Positions 17,515 through 26,342 of a DNA stretch of 64,000 bases are shown in pieces (position 1 is the first letter of the stretch; the number at the start of each line of letters is the position of its first letter). Origin of the DNA: an uncultured Ruminococcus sp. (GTDB taxonomy: Bacteria > Bacillota > Clostridia > Oscillospirales > CAG-272); the NCBI GenBank assembly GCA_902795355.1, contig CADBKZ010000008.1, positions 1 to 64,000 of the forward strand. Direction: 5' to 3'. The position numbers were made by a program, and so were the translations under genes. The notes beneath the pieces are model-generated. The model was not told the origin of the DNA. It worked only from the letters and a program-made list of their open reading frames with translations, and made no database searches.

Positions 17515-18627
17515 ATGGCCGCTACCAAAAAAACCAAAGCTCCCGTTCCCACCGACCTCGACGCGGCGGGCAAGAAAAAAGCCCTTGCCACCGCAATGTC
17601 CCAGATCGAGCGCGATTTCGGCGCCGGCTCCATTATGAAGCTCGGCGAAAACCGCCACATGGAAGTGCAGGCCGTTCACACCGGCTCCCTCTCGCTGGAT
17701 CTTGCCCTCGGCATCGGCGGCGTTCCGCGCGGACGCATTGTGGAAATTTTCGGGCCGGAATCCTCGGGCAAAACCACCGTTGCGCTCCATATTGTGGCCG
17801 AAGTGCAGAAAAACGGCGGCACCGCCGCGTTCATTGACGCCGAACACGCCCTTGACCCCGTTTACTCCAAGGCCCTCGGCGTGAACATTGACGAGCTTCT
17901 CGTTTCCCAGCCCGATTGCGGCGAGGACGCTCTGGAAATTTGCGAAGCCCTCGCCCGCTCGGGCGCGGTGGACGCCATTGTGGTGGACTCGGTTGCCGCT
18001 CTGGTCCCCCGCCAAGAGATTGAGGGCGACATGGGGCAGAGCATGGTGGGCGTTCAGGCCCGCATGATGTCCCAAGCCATGCGCAAGCTCTCGGGCGTGA
18101 TCTCCAAGAGCAACTGCGTGGTGATCTTCATCAACCAGATCCGCGAAAAAGTGGGCGTTATGTACGGCAACCCCGAAACCACTCCCGGCGGCCGCGCGCT
18201 CAAATTCTTTGCGTCGGTCCGCATCGACGTCCGCAAAACCGAACAGCTCAAGGACGGAAACGACGTTTACGGCAACCACGTCAAGTGCAAGATCGTGAAA
18301 AACAAGGTGGCGCCGCCCTTCCGCACGGCCGAGTTCGATATTCTCTACGGCAAGGGCATTTCCCGCACCGGAGAGATCCTTGACTACGCCATTCTGCTCG
18401 ACATTATCAAAAAGAGCGGTTCTTGGTTCTCCTACAACGGCGAGCGCATCGGGCAGGGCAAGGAAAACGTTCGCAAACTGCTGGAAACCAACCCCGAGTT
18501 TTTCGCCGAGGTGGAAGAAAAGGTGCGCGCGCAAAGCGAGAACGTGAAGCTCCCCGAAGAGGAGTTTGAGGTGGACGAGGACGGCGACGACGAATTTGAT
18601 CTCCGTCTTGACGGCAAGGACGAATAA
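17515..18627 (+). CDS. RecA recombinase
   Basis: A 370-residue RecA: strand exchange in homologous recombination and co-protease for SOS repressors. Walker A is GPESSGKT (80-87). The loop region around [20 protein letters not shown] is intact, and the C-terminus is the usual acidic tail ([15 protein letters not shown]). The frame opens upstream, but GAAAGGA fits ATG 17515 (12 bases) better than ATG 17503 (none). recX follows after 3 bases, the common bacterial arrangement. Confidence 0.98.
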   Translation: MAATKKTKAPVPTDLDAAGKKKALATAMSQIERDFGAGSIMKLGENRHMEVQAVHTGSLSLDLALGIGGVPRGRIVEIFGPESSGKTTVALHIVAEVQKNGGTAAFIDAEHALDPVYSKALGVNIDELLVSQPDCGEDALEICEALARSGAVDAIVVDSVAALVPRQEIEGDMGQSMVGVQARMMSQAMRKLSGVISKSNCVVIFINQIREKVGVMYGNPETTPGGRALKFFASVRIDVRKTEQLKDGNDVYGNHVKCKIVKNKVAPPFRTAEFDILYGKGISRTGEILDYAILLDIIKKSGSWFSYNGERIGQGKENVRKLLETNPEFFAEVEEKVRAQSENVKLPEEEFEVDEDGDDEFDLRLDGKDE

Positions 18628-18630
18628 CCC

Positions 18631-19275
18631 TTGCCCGAATACATCGAAAAACCGCCGGTCGCGATTTCGGTCGTCTCGATCCGCGCGCAGAACAACGGCG
18701 AGGAAATGGCGGTCACGGTCGTTATGGAAAACGGCGCGATTCTGACCGAGCAATACTGCTCGTTAAAGCCCGCCAAAGGACCCATTACCGAGGCGCAATT
18801 CGAGGCAATTGAATCGGCCTCCCGCCTTTGCGGCGCGCTTCGCTCGGGGCAGTCCGCGCTCTCCTACGGGTCGGCCTCGGTCCTGCATCTCACGCGCAAG
18901 ATCATGCGCCGCGGCTACACGAAAGAGGAAGCCGAGGCGGCCGCCGAACGCCTGCGCGACGCGGGACTTGTCAACGAGGACGACGACCTTGCGCGCGAGG
19001 TGGAAAAATGCCTGCGGAAGCTGTGGGGCGCGCGCCGCATCCGCTCGCACCTATGGTCGAAGGGCTTTGCAAAGGAGACGCTGGAGGCGCTCCCTTCCCT
19101 GCTTGCCGAGGTGGATTTTGCCGCCAACTGCGCCGCGCTGATCCGCAGCCGCTGCGGCTCGGTTCCAACCGACCCGCAAGCCCGCCAAAAACTCTTTGCC
19201 GCGCTCGCCCGCTACGGCTACTCCCCCGACCAGATCCGCGAGGGGATGAAATACGTTCAAAAAAACAAATCGTAA
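18631..19275 (+). CDS. Regulatory protein RecX
   Basis: A 214-residue RecX, the helical-repeat protein that binds the RecA filament and damps its activity. Signatures: LTRKIMRRGYTKEEAEAAAE, DAGLVNEDDDLAREVEKCL, and RRIRSHLWSKGFAKE. Start is TTG at 18631, 3 bases after the recA stop, with AAGGAC inside the recA end. The stop codon TAA is itself the start of the TAAGACC prefix of the following palindrome. Confidence 0.9.
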   Translation: MPEYIEKPPVAISVVSIRAQNNGEEMAVTVVMENGAILTEQYCSLKPAKGPITEAQFEAIESASRLCGALRSGQSALSYGSASVLHLTRKIMRRGYTKEEAEAAAERLRDAGLVNEDDDLAREVEKCLRKLWGARRIRSHLWSKGFAKETLEALPSLLAEVDFAANCAALIRSRCGSVPTDPQARQKLFAALARYGYSPDQIREGMKYVQKNKS

Positions 19276-19325
19276 GACCTTAAAAGGGGGAGCCTTTTCT
19301 TTCCGCAAAGAAAAGGCTCCCCTTT
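19273..19325. repeat. TAAGACC-type palindrome B
   Basis: TAAGACC (19273-19279) then arms 19287-19302 / 19307-19322 (16 bp perfect, loop CCGC), extended by AAA/TTT with one bulged G. A C-rich tail follows (GCGCCCCTTCCGAAAG). It lies between convergent recX and the MATE gene. Confidence 0.8.
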
Positions 19326-19362
19326 CAAACGCGCCCCTTCCGAAAGAAAGGCCGCGGGATGG

Positions 19363-20706
19363 TTACAGCAAAGAACGTCGCCGTTTCATGCTCCGGCAGG
19401 CGACCAGATAAAAGACGAGCGACATCACGGCCGAAACGCCCCATCCGATGGGCCATGCCATCCAGATTCCCGTGGTTCCCCACAGCTTGGAAAGCAGAAT
19501 GGCCAGAGCCACCCGCAGCAGCAGGTCGGTAAAGGTCGCAGCCATAAACTCCCGCATCCTGCCCGTTCCCCGCAGAACGCCGTCCGAAATCAGCTTGACG
19601 GCGACCACGTAGTAGAACGGCGCGACCACCGCGAGGAACCTCGCGCCGATCCGCAGCGCGTCCCCGTTCTGGTCGGTCATAAACAGGAACACAAGATGTT
19701 TGCCCAAGAAAACGTATGCCAGCGAAACGGGAACGCAGAGCGCGGCGACCATCCGCAATCCCGCGGCGTGTCCTTTCCCGATCCGCTCGGTTTTGCCCGC
19801 CCCGAGGTTCTGCGCCGTAAAGTTGGAAACGCCGTTCCCGAACGTGGTCAGCGACGTGATTACCAGATTGTTCAGCTTCACGGCCGCCGAGTAGCCCGCC
19901 ATGGCCGCAACGCCGAAGGAGTTGATTACCCCTTGAATTACGATATTCCCCACCGAAACAAAGCTCTGTTGCAGGATGCTCGGAACCGCGATTCCCGCAA
20001 TTTTGCGGAACAGGCTCCAAGAAAAGGGCGCGCTTCTCTCCTCGGTCCGGATTCCGGACAGCCGTTTCATTACAAAGGCCACCGCCAGCACGCAGCTGAC
20101 CCCTTGGCAAAGGAAGGTTGCCCACGCAACCCCCGCAACGCCCATGGAGAACGCCGAAACGAACAGAATGTCCATTCCGATGTTGGAAACCGAGGAACCC
20201 GCAAGGAACAAAAACGGCGTTTTGCTATCCCCCAGCGCGGAAAAAACGCCCGTGGAAACATTATAGAAAAACACGAACGGCAGGCCGCAGATGTAAATGC
20301 GGAGATACAGCAGCGAATCGGGCAGAATCCCCGCGGGCGTTTGGATTACGCCGAGGAGAAGGCGGCAGGTCAGCAGACCCGCGCCCATAAGCGCAAGGCA
20401 AAGCGCGCCGCAGGAGATCAGCGTGGTGTGAACGGCGGTTTTCAGGTCGCCGTACCGTTTCGCGCCGAAGAGCTGGGAAACCACCACCGAACAGCCGATG
20501 TTGCAGCCGAACGCGAACGCGAGGAAGATCAGCGTAATTTCATAGCCGTTCCCCACCGCGGCGAGCGCGTCCTCTCCGATGAATTTGCCCGCGACGAAGC
20601 TATCCGCAATGTTATAAAGTTGTTGAAACAAAACGCTGCCGAACAGCGGCAGGCAGAACTTGCGCAGCGCCGCGGACGGGTTTCCGACGGTCAGATCCTG
20701 ATTCAT
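19363..20706 (-). CDS. MATE family efflux transporter
   Basis: A 447-residue, 12-segment multidrug/toxin exporter driven by Na+ or H+. The N-terminal PLFGSVLFQQLYNIADSFVAGKFIG and the loop VVVSQLFGAKRYGD are typical of the DinF/NorM superfamily. AGGG lies 9 bases before ATG 20706 but only 3 before ATG 20712, so 20706 is preferred. It forms a single-gene transcript. Substrate unknown. Confidence 0.92.
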   Translation of the reverse strand: MNQDLTVGNPSAALRKFCLPLFGSVLFQQLYNIADSFVAGKFIGEDALAAVGNGYEITLIFLAFAFGCNIGCSVVVSQLFGAKRYGDLKTAVHTTLISCGALCLALMGAGLLTCRLLLGVIQTPAGILPDSLLYLRIYICGLPFVFFYNVSTGVFSALGDSKTPFLFLAGSSVSNIGMDILFVSAFSMGVAGVAWATFLCQGVSCVLAVAFVMKRLSGIRTEERSAPFSWSLFRKIAGIAVPSILQQSFVSVGNIVIQGVINSFGVAAMAGYSAAVKLNNLVITSLTTFGNGVSNFTAQNLGAGKTERIGKGHAAGLRMVAALCVPVSLAYVFLGKHLVFLFMTDQNGDALRIGARFLAVVAPFYYVVAVKLISDGVLRGTGRMREFMAATFTDLLLRVALAILLSKLWGTTGIWMAWPIGWGVSAVMSLVFYLVACRSMKRRRSLL

Positions 20707-20746
20707 GGGCATTTTCCCTGCTGTAATTGTGAATTTTCAGTTTTTC

Positions 20747-20775
20747 ATTATAGCATATCCGCCGCCGGATGTCAA
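20747..20775 (-). promoter_or_regulatory. Promoter of the MATE gene
   Basis: Minus strand TTGACA (20775-20770), 17-base spacer, TATAAT (20752-20747), extended by TGC. The leader is too short for a riboswitch. Confidence 0.88.
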
Positions 20776-20891
20776 GCGTTTTTTTCGGAGTCGTTTTCGG
20801 TCGGATTCTTCCGAAAATGGATGTTCGCTCTTGGCCGCGGATGGACGCGCAAACGCCGCCGGAACGGATTTTTTTGCGGAACAAAGCCGAG

Positions 20892-20921
20892 TTTTACACA
20901 GTTTCCACAGGGTTTTCCACA
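20892..20921 (+). other. Three DnaA-box-like 9-mers
   Basis: TTTTACACA (20892), GTTTCCACA (20901) and TTTTCCACA (20913) resemble the DnaA box TTATNCACA with 1, 2 and 1 mismatches. They lie in the 402-base gap 20707-21108, which otherwise holds the MATE and ACT-gene promoters. Confidence 0.35.
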
Positions 20922-21042
20922 GGGAAAACGGGGAAAACCGGTCGGGTTTTGTCGAACCCCGAAAATTCCGACAATGGAATTTTTGCGCGCCGTCCCGCGC
21001 CCTTTTCCCCCGAAATCTCCTTGCATAATTTTTCAAAACATC

Positions 21043-21071
21043 TTGCAAACGCCCGCCTTTCGTGCTATAAT
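21043..21071 (+). promoter_or_regulatory. Promoter of the ACT-UPF0210 operon
   Basis: TTGCAA (21043-21048), 17-base spacer, TATAAT (21066-21071), extended by TGC. Confidence 0.85.
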
Positions 21072-21108
21072 AGAGTATCTTCAAATATCGGAAAGGATTC
21101 CCCACTTT

Positions 21109-21378
21109 ATGAAAGCTGTTATTACGGTTACGGGCAAGGACGCCGTTGGCATTATTGCCGAGGTCGCCGGCGTTTGCGCCGCGCGCGGAGCGAACATTAT
21201 GGACATTACGCAAAGCGTGATCAGCGATTATTTCGCCATGATCATGCTGACGAACATCGACGGTCTCAACGTCGGTTTTTCCGAATTTGCGGACGAGCTT
21301 GCCGCGCTCGGAAAGTCCAAAGCCCTCGACATTCACGCGATGCACGAGGACATTTTCAACACGATGCACCACGTTTGA
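21109..21378 (+). CDS. ACT domain protein (UPF0237)
   Basis: An 89-residue single ACT domain: MKAVITVTGKDAVGIIAEVAGVC is the beta-alpha start, and GANIMDITQSV the ligand-facing turn. Such proteins bind small metabolites, usually amino acids. GGAAAGGA is 11 bases before the ATG. The larger frame open upstream is antisense to the MATE gene and not coding. A UPF0210 gene follows after 12 bases, a very common pairing whose joint function is unknown. Confidence 0.9.
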   Translation: MKAVITVTGKDAVGIIAEVAGVCAARGANIMDITQSVISDYFAMIMLTNIDGLNVGFSEFADELAALGKSKALDIHAMHEDIFNTMHHV

Positions 21379-21390
21379 GGAACCGCCCCT

Positions 21391-22749
21391 ATGATCAACA
21401 CCCAAGACATTCTCGAAACCATTCAGATGATCCGCGAGGAGAACCTCGACATCCGCACCATCACCATGGGCATTTCCCTTTGGGATTGCGTGAGCGAGAA
21501 CGCGGGCCGTCTCTGCGAAAACATTTACGATAAGATCACCCGCCGCGCCGAGCGGTTGGTTTCGGCGGGCGAGGAGATTGAAAAGCGGTACGGGATTCCC
21601 ATTGTGAACAAGCGCGTGTCGGTAACGCCCGTCTCTCTCATCGGCGGCAACTGCTCCGCCGAGGACTACTTAAAAATTGCGCAAACGCTCCAACGCGCCG
21701 CCGACGCGCTGGGCGTCAACTTCATCGGCGGGTTTTCCGCGCTCGTGCAAAAGGGCGTGACGGTTGGGGCGGACCGCATGATTTCGGTGATTCCCGAGGC
21801 GCTCGCCGAAACGCGGAACGTTTGCTCGTCGGTCAACGTCGCTTCCACAAAAGCGGGGATCAACATGGACGCCGTTGCCCGCATGGGAGCCGCCGTGAAA
21901 CGCGCGGCCTACCTGACGCGCAACGAAAACTCCATTGCCTGCGCCAAGCTCGTGGTGTTTGCCAACGTTCCCGAGGATAACCCCTTTATGGCGGGGGCCT
22001 TCTGCGGCGTCGGCGAGCCGGAAACCGCAATCAACGTCGGCGTCAGCGGCCCCGGGGTGGTGGCTTCCGCGATTCGCCGCGCGGGCGACTGCGACCTTTC
22101 CGACCTTGCCGACATTATTAAAAAGACGGCGTTCAAGATAACCCGCGTGGGGCAGTTGGTTGCCACCGAGGCGGCCAAATCGCTCGGCGTGCCGTTCGGA
22201 ATTGTGGACCTTTCTTTGGCTCCCACGCCTGCCGTGGGCGACTCGGTGGCCTACATTCTGGAAGAGATGGGGCTGGAATCCTGTGGGGCGCACGGCACCA
22301 CCGCCGCCCTTGCCATGCTCAACGACGCAGTGAAAAAAGGCGGCGTTATGGCGTCGTCGCATGTGGGCGGGCTTTCGGGCGCGTTCATTCCCGTTTCCGA
22401 GGACGCGGGCATGATCGCCGCCGCCGAGCGCGGGGCGTTGACGCTGGAAAAGCTCGAAGCCATGACCGCCGTTTGCTCGGTGGGGCTTGACATGATCGCC
22501 ATTCCGGGGGATACGCCCGAAGAGGTGATCGACGGCGTTATCGCCGACGAAATTTCAATTGGTGTGGTGAACGCGAAAACCACGGCCGTTCGCCTGATCC
22601 CCGCCTACGGAAAAGCCGCGGGCGACCGCGTGGAGTTCGGCGGCCTGCTCGGGTCCGCGCCCGTTATGCCGCTGAATACCTATTCCCCCGCGCGCTTCAT
22701 CCGCCGCGGCGGCCGCATCCCCGCCCCGATCCACAGTTTGAAGAACTGA
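21391..22749 (+). CDS. UPF0210 (PFL) family protein
   Basis: A 452-residue cytosolic protein of the UPF0210/DUF711 family, related in fold to glycyl-radical enzymes (PFL-like barrel) but without a visible glycyl-radical motif. Recognisable blocks: [21 protein letters not shown], and [14 protein letters not shown] near the end. No enzymatic reaction is established for the family. It is co-transcribed with the ACT gene. The TGAGGAA site lies about 12 bases upstream and overlaps the ACT stop. Confidence 0.92.
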   Translation: MINTQDILETIQMIREENLDIRTITMGISLWDCVSENAGRLCENIYDKITRRAERLVSAGEEIEKRYGIPIVNKRVSVTPVSLIGGNCSAEDYLKIAQTLQRAADALGVNFIGGFSALVQKGVTVGADRMISVIPEALAETRNVCSSVNVASTKAGINMDAVARMGAAVKRAAYLTRNENSIACAKLVVFANVPEDNPFMAGAFCGVGEPETAINVGVSGPGVVASAIRRAGDCDLSDLADIIKKTAFKITRVGQLVATEAAKSLGVPFGIVDLSLAPTPAVGDSVAYILEEMGLESCGAHGTTAALAMLNDAVKKGGVMASSHVGGLSGAFIPVSEDAGMIAAAERGALTLEKLEAMTAVCSVGLDMIAIPGDTPEEVIDGVIADEISIGVVNAKTTAVRLIPAYGKAAGDRVEFGGLLGSAPVMPLNTYSPARFIRRGGRIPAPIHSLKN

Positions 22750-22762
22750 CTCAAAAAAAGAA

Positions 22763-22830
22763 TAAGACCGCGGGAGAGGGGAGAACTTTTTTGCAAAAAA
22801 GTTCTCCCCTCTCCCGCGCCCTTTCCCTTT
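22763..22830. repeat. TAAGACC-type palindrome C (23-bp perfect arms)
   Basis: TAAGACC (22763-22769), perfect arms 22770-22792 / 22795-22817 around a central GC, then a C- and T-rich tail (GCCCTTTCCCTTTTC). It lies between convergent UPF0210 and GH78-like genes. No T-run directly follows, so it is not a textbook terminator. Confidence 0.8.
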
Positions 22831-22901
22831 TCAAAAAACGAACGCTTTTCCCCGCGCCGCTTTCCGCGGCGGATCCAACGTCTTATTTGCAAAGGCCGGT
22901 T

Positions 22902-24836
22902 TTACGCGCCGTGGGTCAGCAGTTCCCGATAATACACAATGGGCATAGCGCTCCAACCGTGGCAGAGGCTTCCCGCGTTGCGGAACGCCTTGGCTCCGTC
23001 AACGGTTTCCCAAAAGCTCGTGGCTCCCGCTTCCAGCATGGCAGAATAGGTCTTGTCAATGTCGTTCAAAATCCACTCTTTATACTGCTCGCGGTTCGTT
23101 TGCAGCATGGCGTCGTAGGTGAACGCCTTCATGCTCAATGTGGACGGAATCAGATTCTCTCCTTTGGCGATCCGTTCGCACACGTTCGCGGCAATTTCTC
23201 CCGTCGCCGCGCCGCATAGAACCGCGAACGCGCTGCACAGTTCGGAATATCCCTCCGCGTTCAGCGCGGTTCTGTATAATCCCGTTTCGGGAACATAGAA
23301 CGCCCGATGGATTTTTCTGTTCCATTCCTTTGCCTCGGCAAGAAGAGACTCCGCGTTTTGTTTCTTCCCGAGCCACTCCGCCATGGTCGCCATGTTTTGC
23401 AGGGCAAGCGAGTAGGTCGCGTTGAGCATCATATCAAAGGATTTTGCGTTCGGTCTGCCTGCACCGTCCAAGGTCGGGTTCCATTCGTAAAAGTTCCAAT
23501 AGCGATTGTCGGAATGGAAATTGACGATCAGCCCGTTCTCGCTCCTCTCGCGGAACGCGGAAAGAGTTGTCTGCATTTTTTCGTAGGATTCTTCCATCAG
23601 GGAATCGTCTCCCGACGCTTCGGCGTACTCCCGCATCTGAACGATCCAGAACAGCGAGAAGAACGGGATTACCAGATCGACCTTGCTCGGGAAGCAGATG
23701 TGCAGCAGCCCGTCCTCTCGGCGATCCTTGCCCATCAGTTCCAATGATGCGCGGGCAAAGCGGAAGTCTCCGAACGCCGCGTAGGTGCAGAGCATCTGGT
23801 TGCGGCTATCCACATTGTAGAGCGACTGTTCCCGCCAAGGGCAATCCTCGTAATGCTCGTGCATACAGCAGCGCAGGGTATGCACGGCGGTATCGTAAAT
23901 GTTTTGGCGCAAGGGGGTCCCCGCATGGAACGGAAGCTCGGCAAGCGGGTATTCCGCGGGATAAACTCTGATCCAATCGAACTCCACCGTTTCGGGGCAA
24001 CTGACTTGCAGATAGCGCAATCCGAGGCGGCGCAGATAATTGGAACACTCAATCCACTCCCCGCTTCCGATCAGCTCCACCGAGAAATCGCGGTTTCCGA
24101 TCTTCCGCGGGACGACCTGCGTTCCGTTTTCCACAACCAGATGCTCTCCCCACGCGATGTTGACAACGGCTCCCTTCGGCGCGCGGAAGAACACGGACAG
24201 ATACCCGACCGTTTCCCTGCCGAGATCATAGACCTGATTCAACCCGCCCGCTTCTTTGGCGGTTACATACGGTTTCAACCGCAGTTTCTCAATCGGGCGT
24301 TCGCGCAGAGCGGTCGGGGCGTCCGAAAGGACCACGGCGTTCCCGCAACCCCGCGGAACAAAGTCGGCAGACTTCCAGCCGTCGTAATTCCGCGCGTCGT
24401 AAGTATAGGAATAACCGAGCTGCGAGGTGATGAGCTTCTCCCGCCCCGAAACATAGTCGGAGGCGTTGTTGCAAAGGGTGTTTTCATCCGAGAAGGCGAG
24501 GACGGTTCCGTTTTCCGCAATTTCATAGATCAGGCCCGCGCGGCCCGGATAATAGGTGGAACAATCGTTGCCGAGGTACCAGACCAGCACGCAAAAGCGG
24601 TTCTCGCCCGTTTTGCAAGATTCGGTGATGTCGATCCGGTCAAAAACTTTATCATACGGATAGTCCGCGTACTGCCCAAAGCTCGCCAATGTACCGTTGA
24701 CATACAATTCATAGTTGCTGTCGCAGGAGAGTTCAATCATGATTTTCCCGCCATGCGTTTCAAAAGTCCCGAAAAAGCGCGCGTAACTGTCCCGCTTTTC
24801 CGTGTTGCCTGTCCAGATCCATTTTGCTTGTTTCAT
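22902..24836 (-). CDS. GH78-like alpha-L-rhamnosidase family protein
   Basis: A 644-residue protein without signal peptide. The N-terminal ~290 residues are beta-rich, carbohydrate-binding-like (YELYVNGTLASFG, RFGTF-type strands). Then comes an (alpha/alpha)6 barrel with EHYEDCPWREQSLYNVDSRNQ, matching the GH78 block around the catalytic acid region, and a C-terminal ATSFWETVDG / SLCHGWSAMP block seen in GH78 and relatives. Predicted activity: release of terminal L-rhamnose or a similar deoxysugar in the cytosol. It is the last gene of a three-gene operon; its RBS AAAAAAGGA sits in the 13-base gap to the esterase gene. Confidence 0.75.
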   Translation of the reverse strand: MKQAKWIWTGNTEKRDSYARFFGTFETHGGKIMIELSCDSNYELYVNGTLASFGQYADYPYDKVFDRIDITESCKTGENRFCVLVWYLGNDCSTYYPGRAGLIYEIAENGTVLAFSDENTLCNNASDYVSGREKLITSQLGYSYTYDARNYDGWKSADFVPRGCGNAVVLSDAPTALRERPIEKLRLKPYVTAKEAGGLNQVYDLGRETVGYLSVFFRAPKGAVVNIAWGEHLVVENGTQVVPRKIGNRDFSVELIGSGEWIECSNYLRRLGLRYLQVSCPETVEFDWIRVYPAEYPLAELPFHAGTPLRQNIYDTAVHTLRCCMHEHYEDCPWREQSLYNVDSRNQMLCTYAAFGDFRFARASLELMGKDRREDGLLHICFPSKVDLVIPFFSLFWIVQMREYAEASGDDSLMEESYEKMQTTLSAFRERSENGLIVNFHSDNRYWNFYEWNPTLDGAGRPNAKSFDMMLNATYSLALQNMATMAEWLGKKQNAESLLAEAKEWNRKIHRAFYVPETGLYRTALNAEGYSELCSAFAVLCGAATGEIAANVCERIAKGENLIPSTLSMKAFTYDAMLQTNREQYKEWILNDIDKTYSAMLEAGATSFWETVDGAKAFRNAGSLCHGWSAMPIVYYRELLTHGA

Positions 24837-24849
24837 GGGAGATCCTTTT

Positions 24850-25578
24850 TTAGATATTTTTCATCATGGTTTCGAGCAGCGAATCCGCGAAAAGTCGGTG
24901 CAGCTCCCTTGTTGGGTGGTTGATGTAGTTTGCGAGGCGTTCGGTGATATTGACGCCGCTCGCCTGCATGGCTTTCCACTTTGCGTAAACGTCGCAAACG
25001 GGGATCCTGTATTTCGCGGCAAGCTCTCTTCCCGCTTCCATATAGGCGTCCATCGCTCCGCCGTTCTGAATTTGCGCCGTATGCGCCGCGATTCTCGCCA
25101 AAATGCCCTGCGGCAATTTTTCGCTGACCTCGGTCGCCATCATGTTCGGGGTCAGAAAGATCGCTTCGCTTCCCGCGGCAAGAATCCTGCAAAAAATTTC
25201 TTCCATGGCGGCGGTATAGTCCCCGATGCCGTCCAACCCCTTTTGGCTATCGTTGAGGCCGAAGCAGACCACCGTGAGATCCGGGGATTTGGAAAGAACA
25301 TCCCGCTCCAATCTCGCCAATCCTTTTACGGCGCTGTCGCCGCTGATCCCCGCATTGACGATGTTGAGATTTGCGGCGGGATACTGTTTTGCCAACAGTC
25401 CGCGAACCAAATTCGGATACGCTTTTTCCGTATCATACACAACGATAAATTGCTCGGTTCCATCGGGAATCAGCTCGAACACACCGTGGGTCACGCTGTC
25501 CCCAAGAAACGCGATGGTTGGAATTTTGTGGTTGGAAAAATCGTTGTTTCGATTTGCAATCAACTGCATGATTTTCAT
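24850..25578 (-). CDS. SGNH/GDSL-family esterase
   Basis: A 242-residue cytosolic hydrolase. Block I is IAFLGDSVTHGVFE (Ser nucleophile), block III CFGLNDSQ (Asn), and the C-terminal YINHPTRELHRLFA carries the catalytic His. Its position between an isomerase gene and a GH78-like gene suggests removal of acetyl or other ester groups from an imported oligosaccharide. GGAAGGAAG is 10 bases before ATG 25578; ATG 25569 is a second option. Confidence 0.85.
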   Translation of the reverse strand: MKIMQLIANRNNDFSNHKIPTIAFLGDSVTHGVFELIPDGTEQFIVVYDTEKAYPNLVRGLLAKQYPAANLNIVNAGISGDSAVKGLARLERDVLSKSPDLTVVCFGLNDSQKGLDGIGDYTAAMEEIFCRILAAGSEAIFLTPNMMATEVSEKLPQGILARIAAHTAQIQNGGAMDAYMEAGRELAAKYRIPVCDVYAKWKAMQASGVNITERLANYINHPTRELHRLFADSLLETMMKNI

Positions 25579-25597
25579 GGTTCGGATTCTTCCTTCC

Positions 25598-26170
25598 TTA
25601 TTCGGGTTTGGTCTCCAATTTCAGCGGGTAGTCGCCAAGATGCTCCATCTTGAAACCGTTTTTCTTGTAGGTTTCATAGTCGAAGGCTTCCAATTCGTCA
25701 ATGGCGAGTTTGTGGAATTCATAAAAGTTCTTCCACCATTCATAGCCGCTTCCGAGCGAGGCACCGAGGTAGGCGTCGGCAATGTCGCAACCCATAGCGG
25801 GAGCCACATAAAACGCGCCCATTGCCAACACATTCACGCCGTTGCCCGTGATGGCGCGGAGTGCGGCGGGAACACTTTCCACTACGCCCGCGTGGACATG
25901 GGGGCATTTGCTCGCCGCAATGTGGATGCCCATGCCCGTTCCGCAGAACAACAGGGCGCGCTCAAAGTTGCCCTCGGAAATCTGCGCACCAACGCGCAAA
26001 CCCACGCGATGGAACATATTTTCGGTGTCGTTCGGGTCGCTCTCGGCGGTAACACCGAGGTCGGTGATCTTCCAGCCCTTCTCTTTTAGATGTGCAACGA
26101 CGGCCTCTTTGAGCGGGTAACCCGCAAAATCCGCGCCGACAACCAGATACTTATCTTTGATGGTTTTCAT
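25598..26170 (-). CDS. RpiB/LacA/LacB family sugar-phosphate isomerase
   Basis: A 190-residue cytosolic isomerase. YLVVGADFAGYPLKEAV is the Rossmann phosphate-binding start; ALLFCGTGMGIHIAASK holds the catalytic Cys and the GTGMG anion-hole loop; HVHAGVVES follows. It is longer than typical RpiB (about 150) because of a C-terminal extension (YEWWKNFYEFH...), as in sugar-specific paralogues of the LacA/B branch, so a substrate other than ribose 5-phosphate is likely. AGGAG lies 7 bases before the ATG. First gene of the operon with the SGNH and GH78-like genes. Confidence 0.85.
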   Translation of the reverse strand: MKTIKDKYLVVGADFAGYPLKEAVVAHLKEKGWKITDLGVTAESDPNDTENMFHRVGLRVGAQISEGNFERALLFCGTGMGIHIAASKCPHVHAGVVESVPAALRAITGNGVNVLAMGAFYVAPAMGCDIADAYLGASLGSGYEWWKNFYEFHKLAIDELEAFDYETYKKNGFKMEHLGDYPLKLETKPE

Positions 26171-26231
26171 GATCTTTTCTCCTTTTTTTGATTTCGGGAG
26201 CGGGACGCGAGGCATTCCCATTCCGGAACAA

Positions 26232-26260
26232 ATTATAGCATAAAAGGAACTCAATGTCAA
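26232..26260 (-). promoter_or_regulatory. Promoter of the isomerase-SGNH-GH78 operon
   Basis: Minus strand TTGACA (26260-26255), 17-base spacer, TATAAT (26237-26232), extended by TGC. Confidence 0.88.
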
Positions 26261-26292
26261 GGGAAATGGGCTTCTTTCTCGAAAGGTTTTCG

Positions 26293-26338
26293 AAAAACCC
26301 GCGCCCCGTTTTTTCTGAAAGAAAACGGGGCGCGGGTT
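26293..26338 (-). terminator. spoIVB terminator
   Basis: Perfect 17-bp stem (26296-26312 / 26322-26338), 9-base loop; on the minus strand it is followed by a T-run (A-run at 26293-26297). It stops spoIVB transcription ahead of the isomerase operon promoter. Confidence 0.88.
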
Positions 26339-26342
26339 AGGT

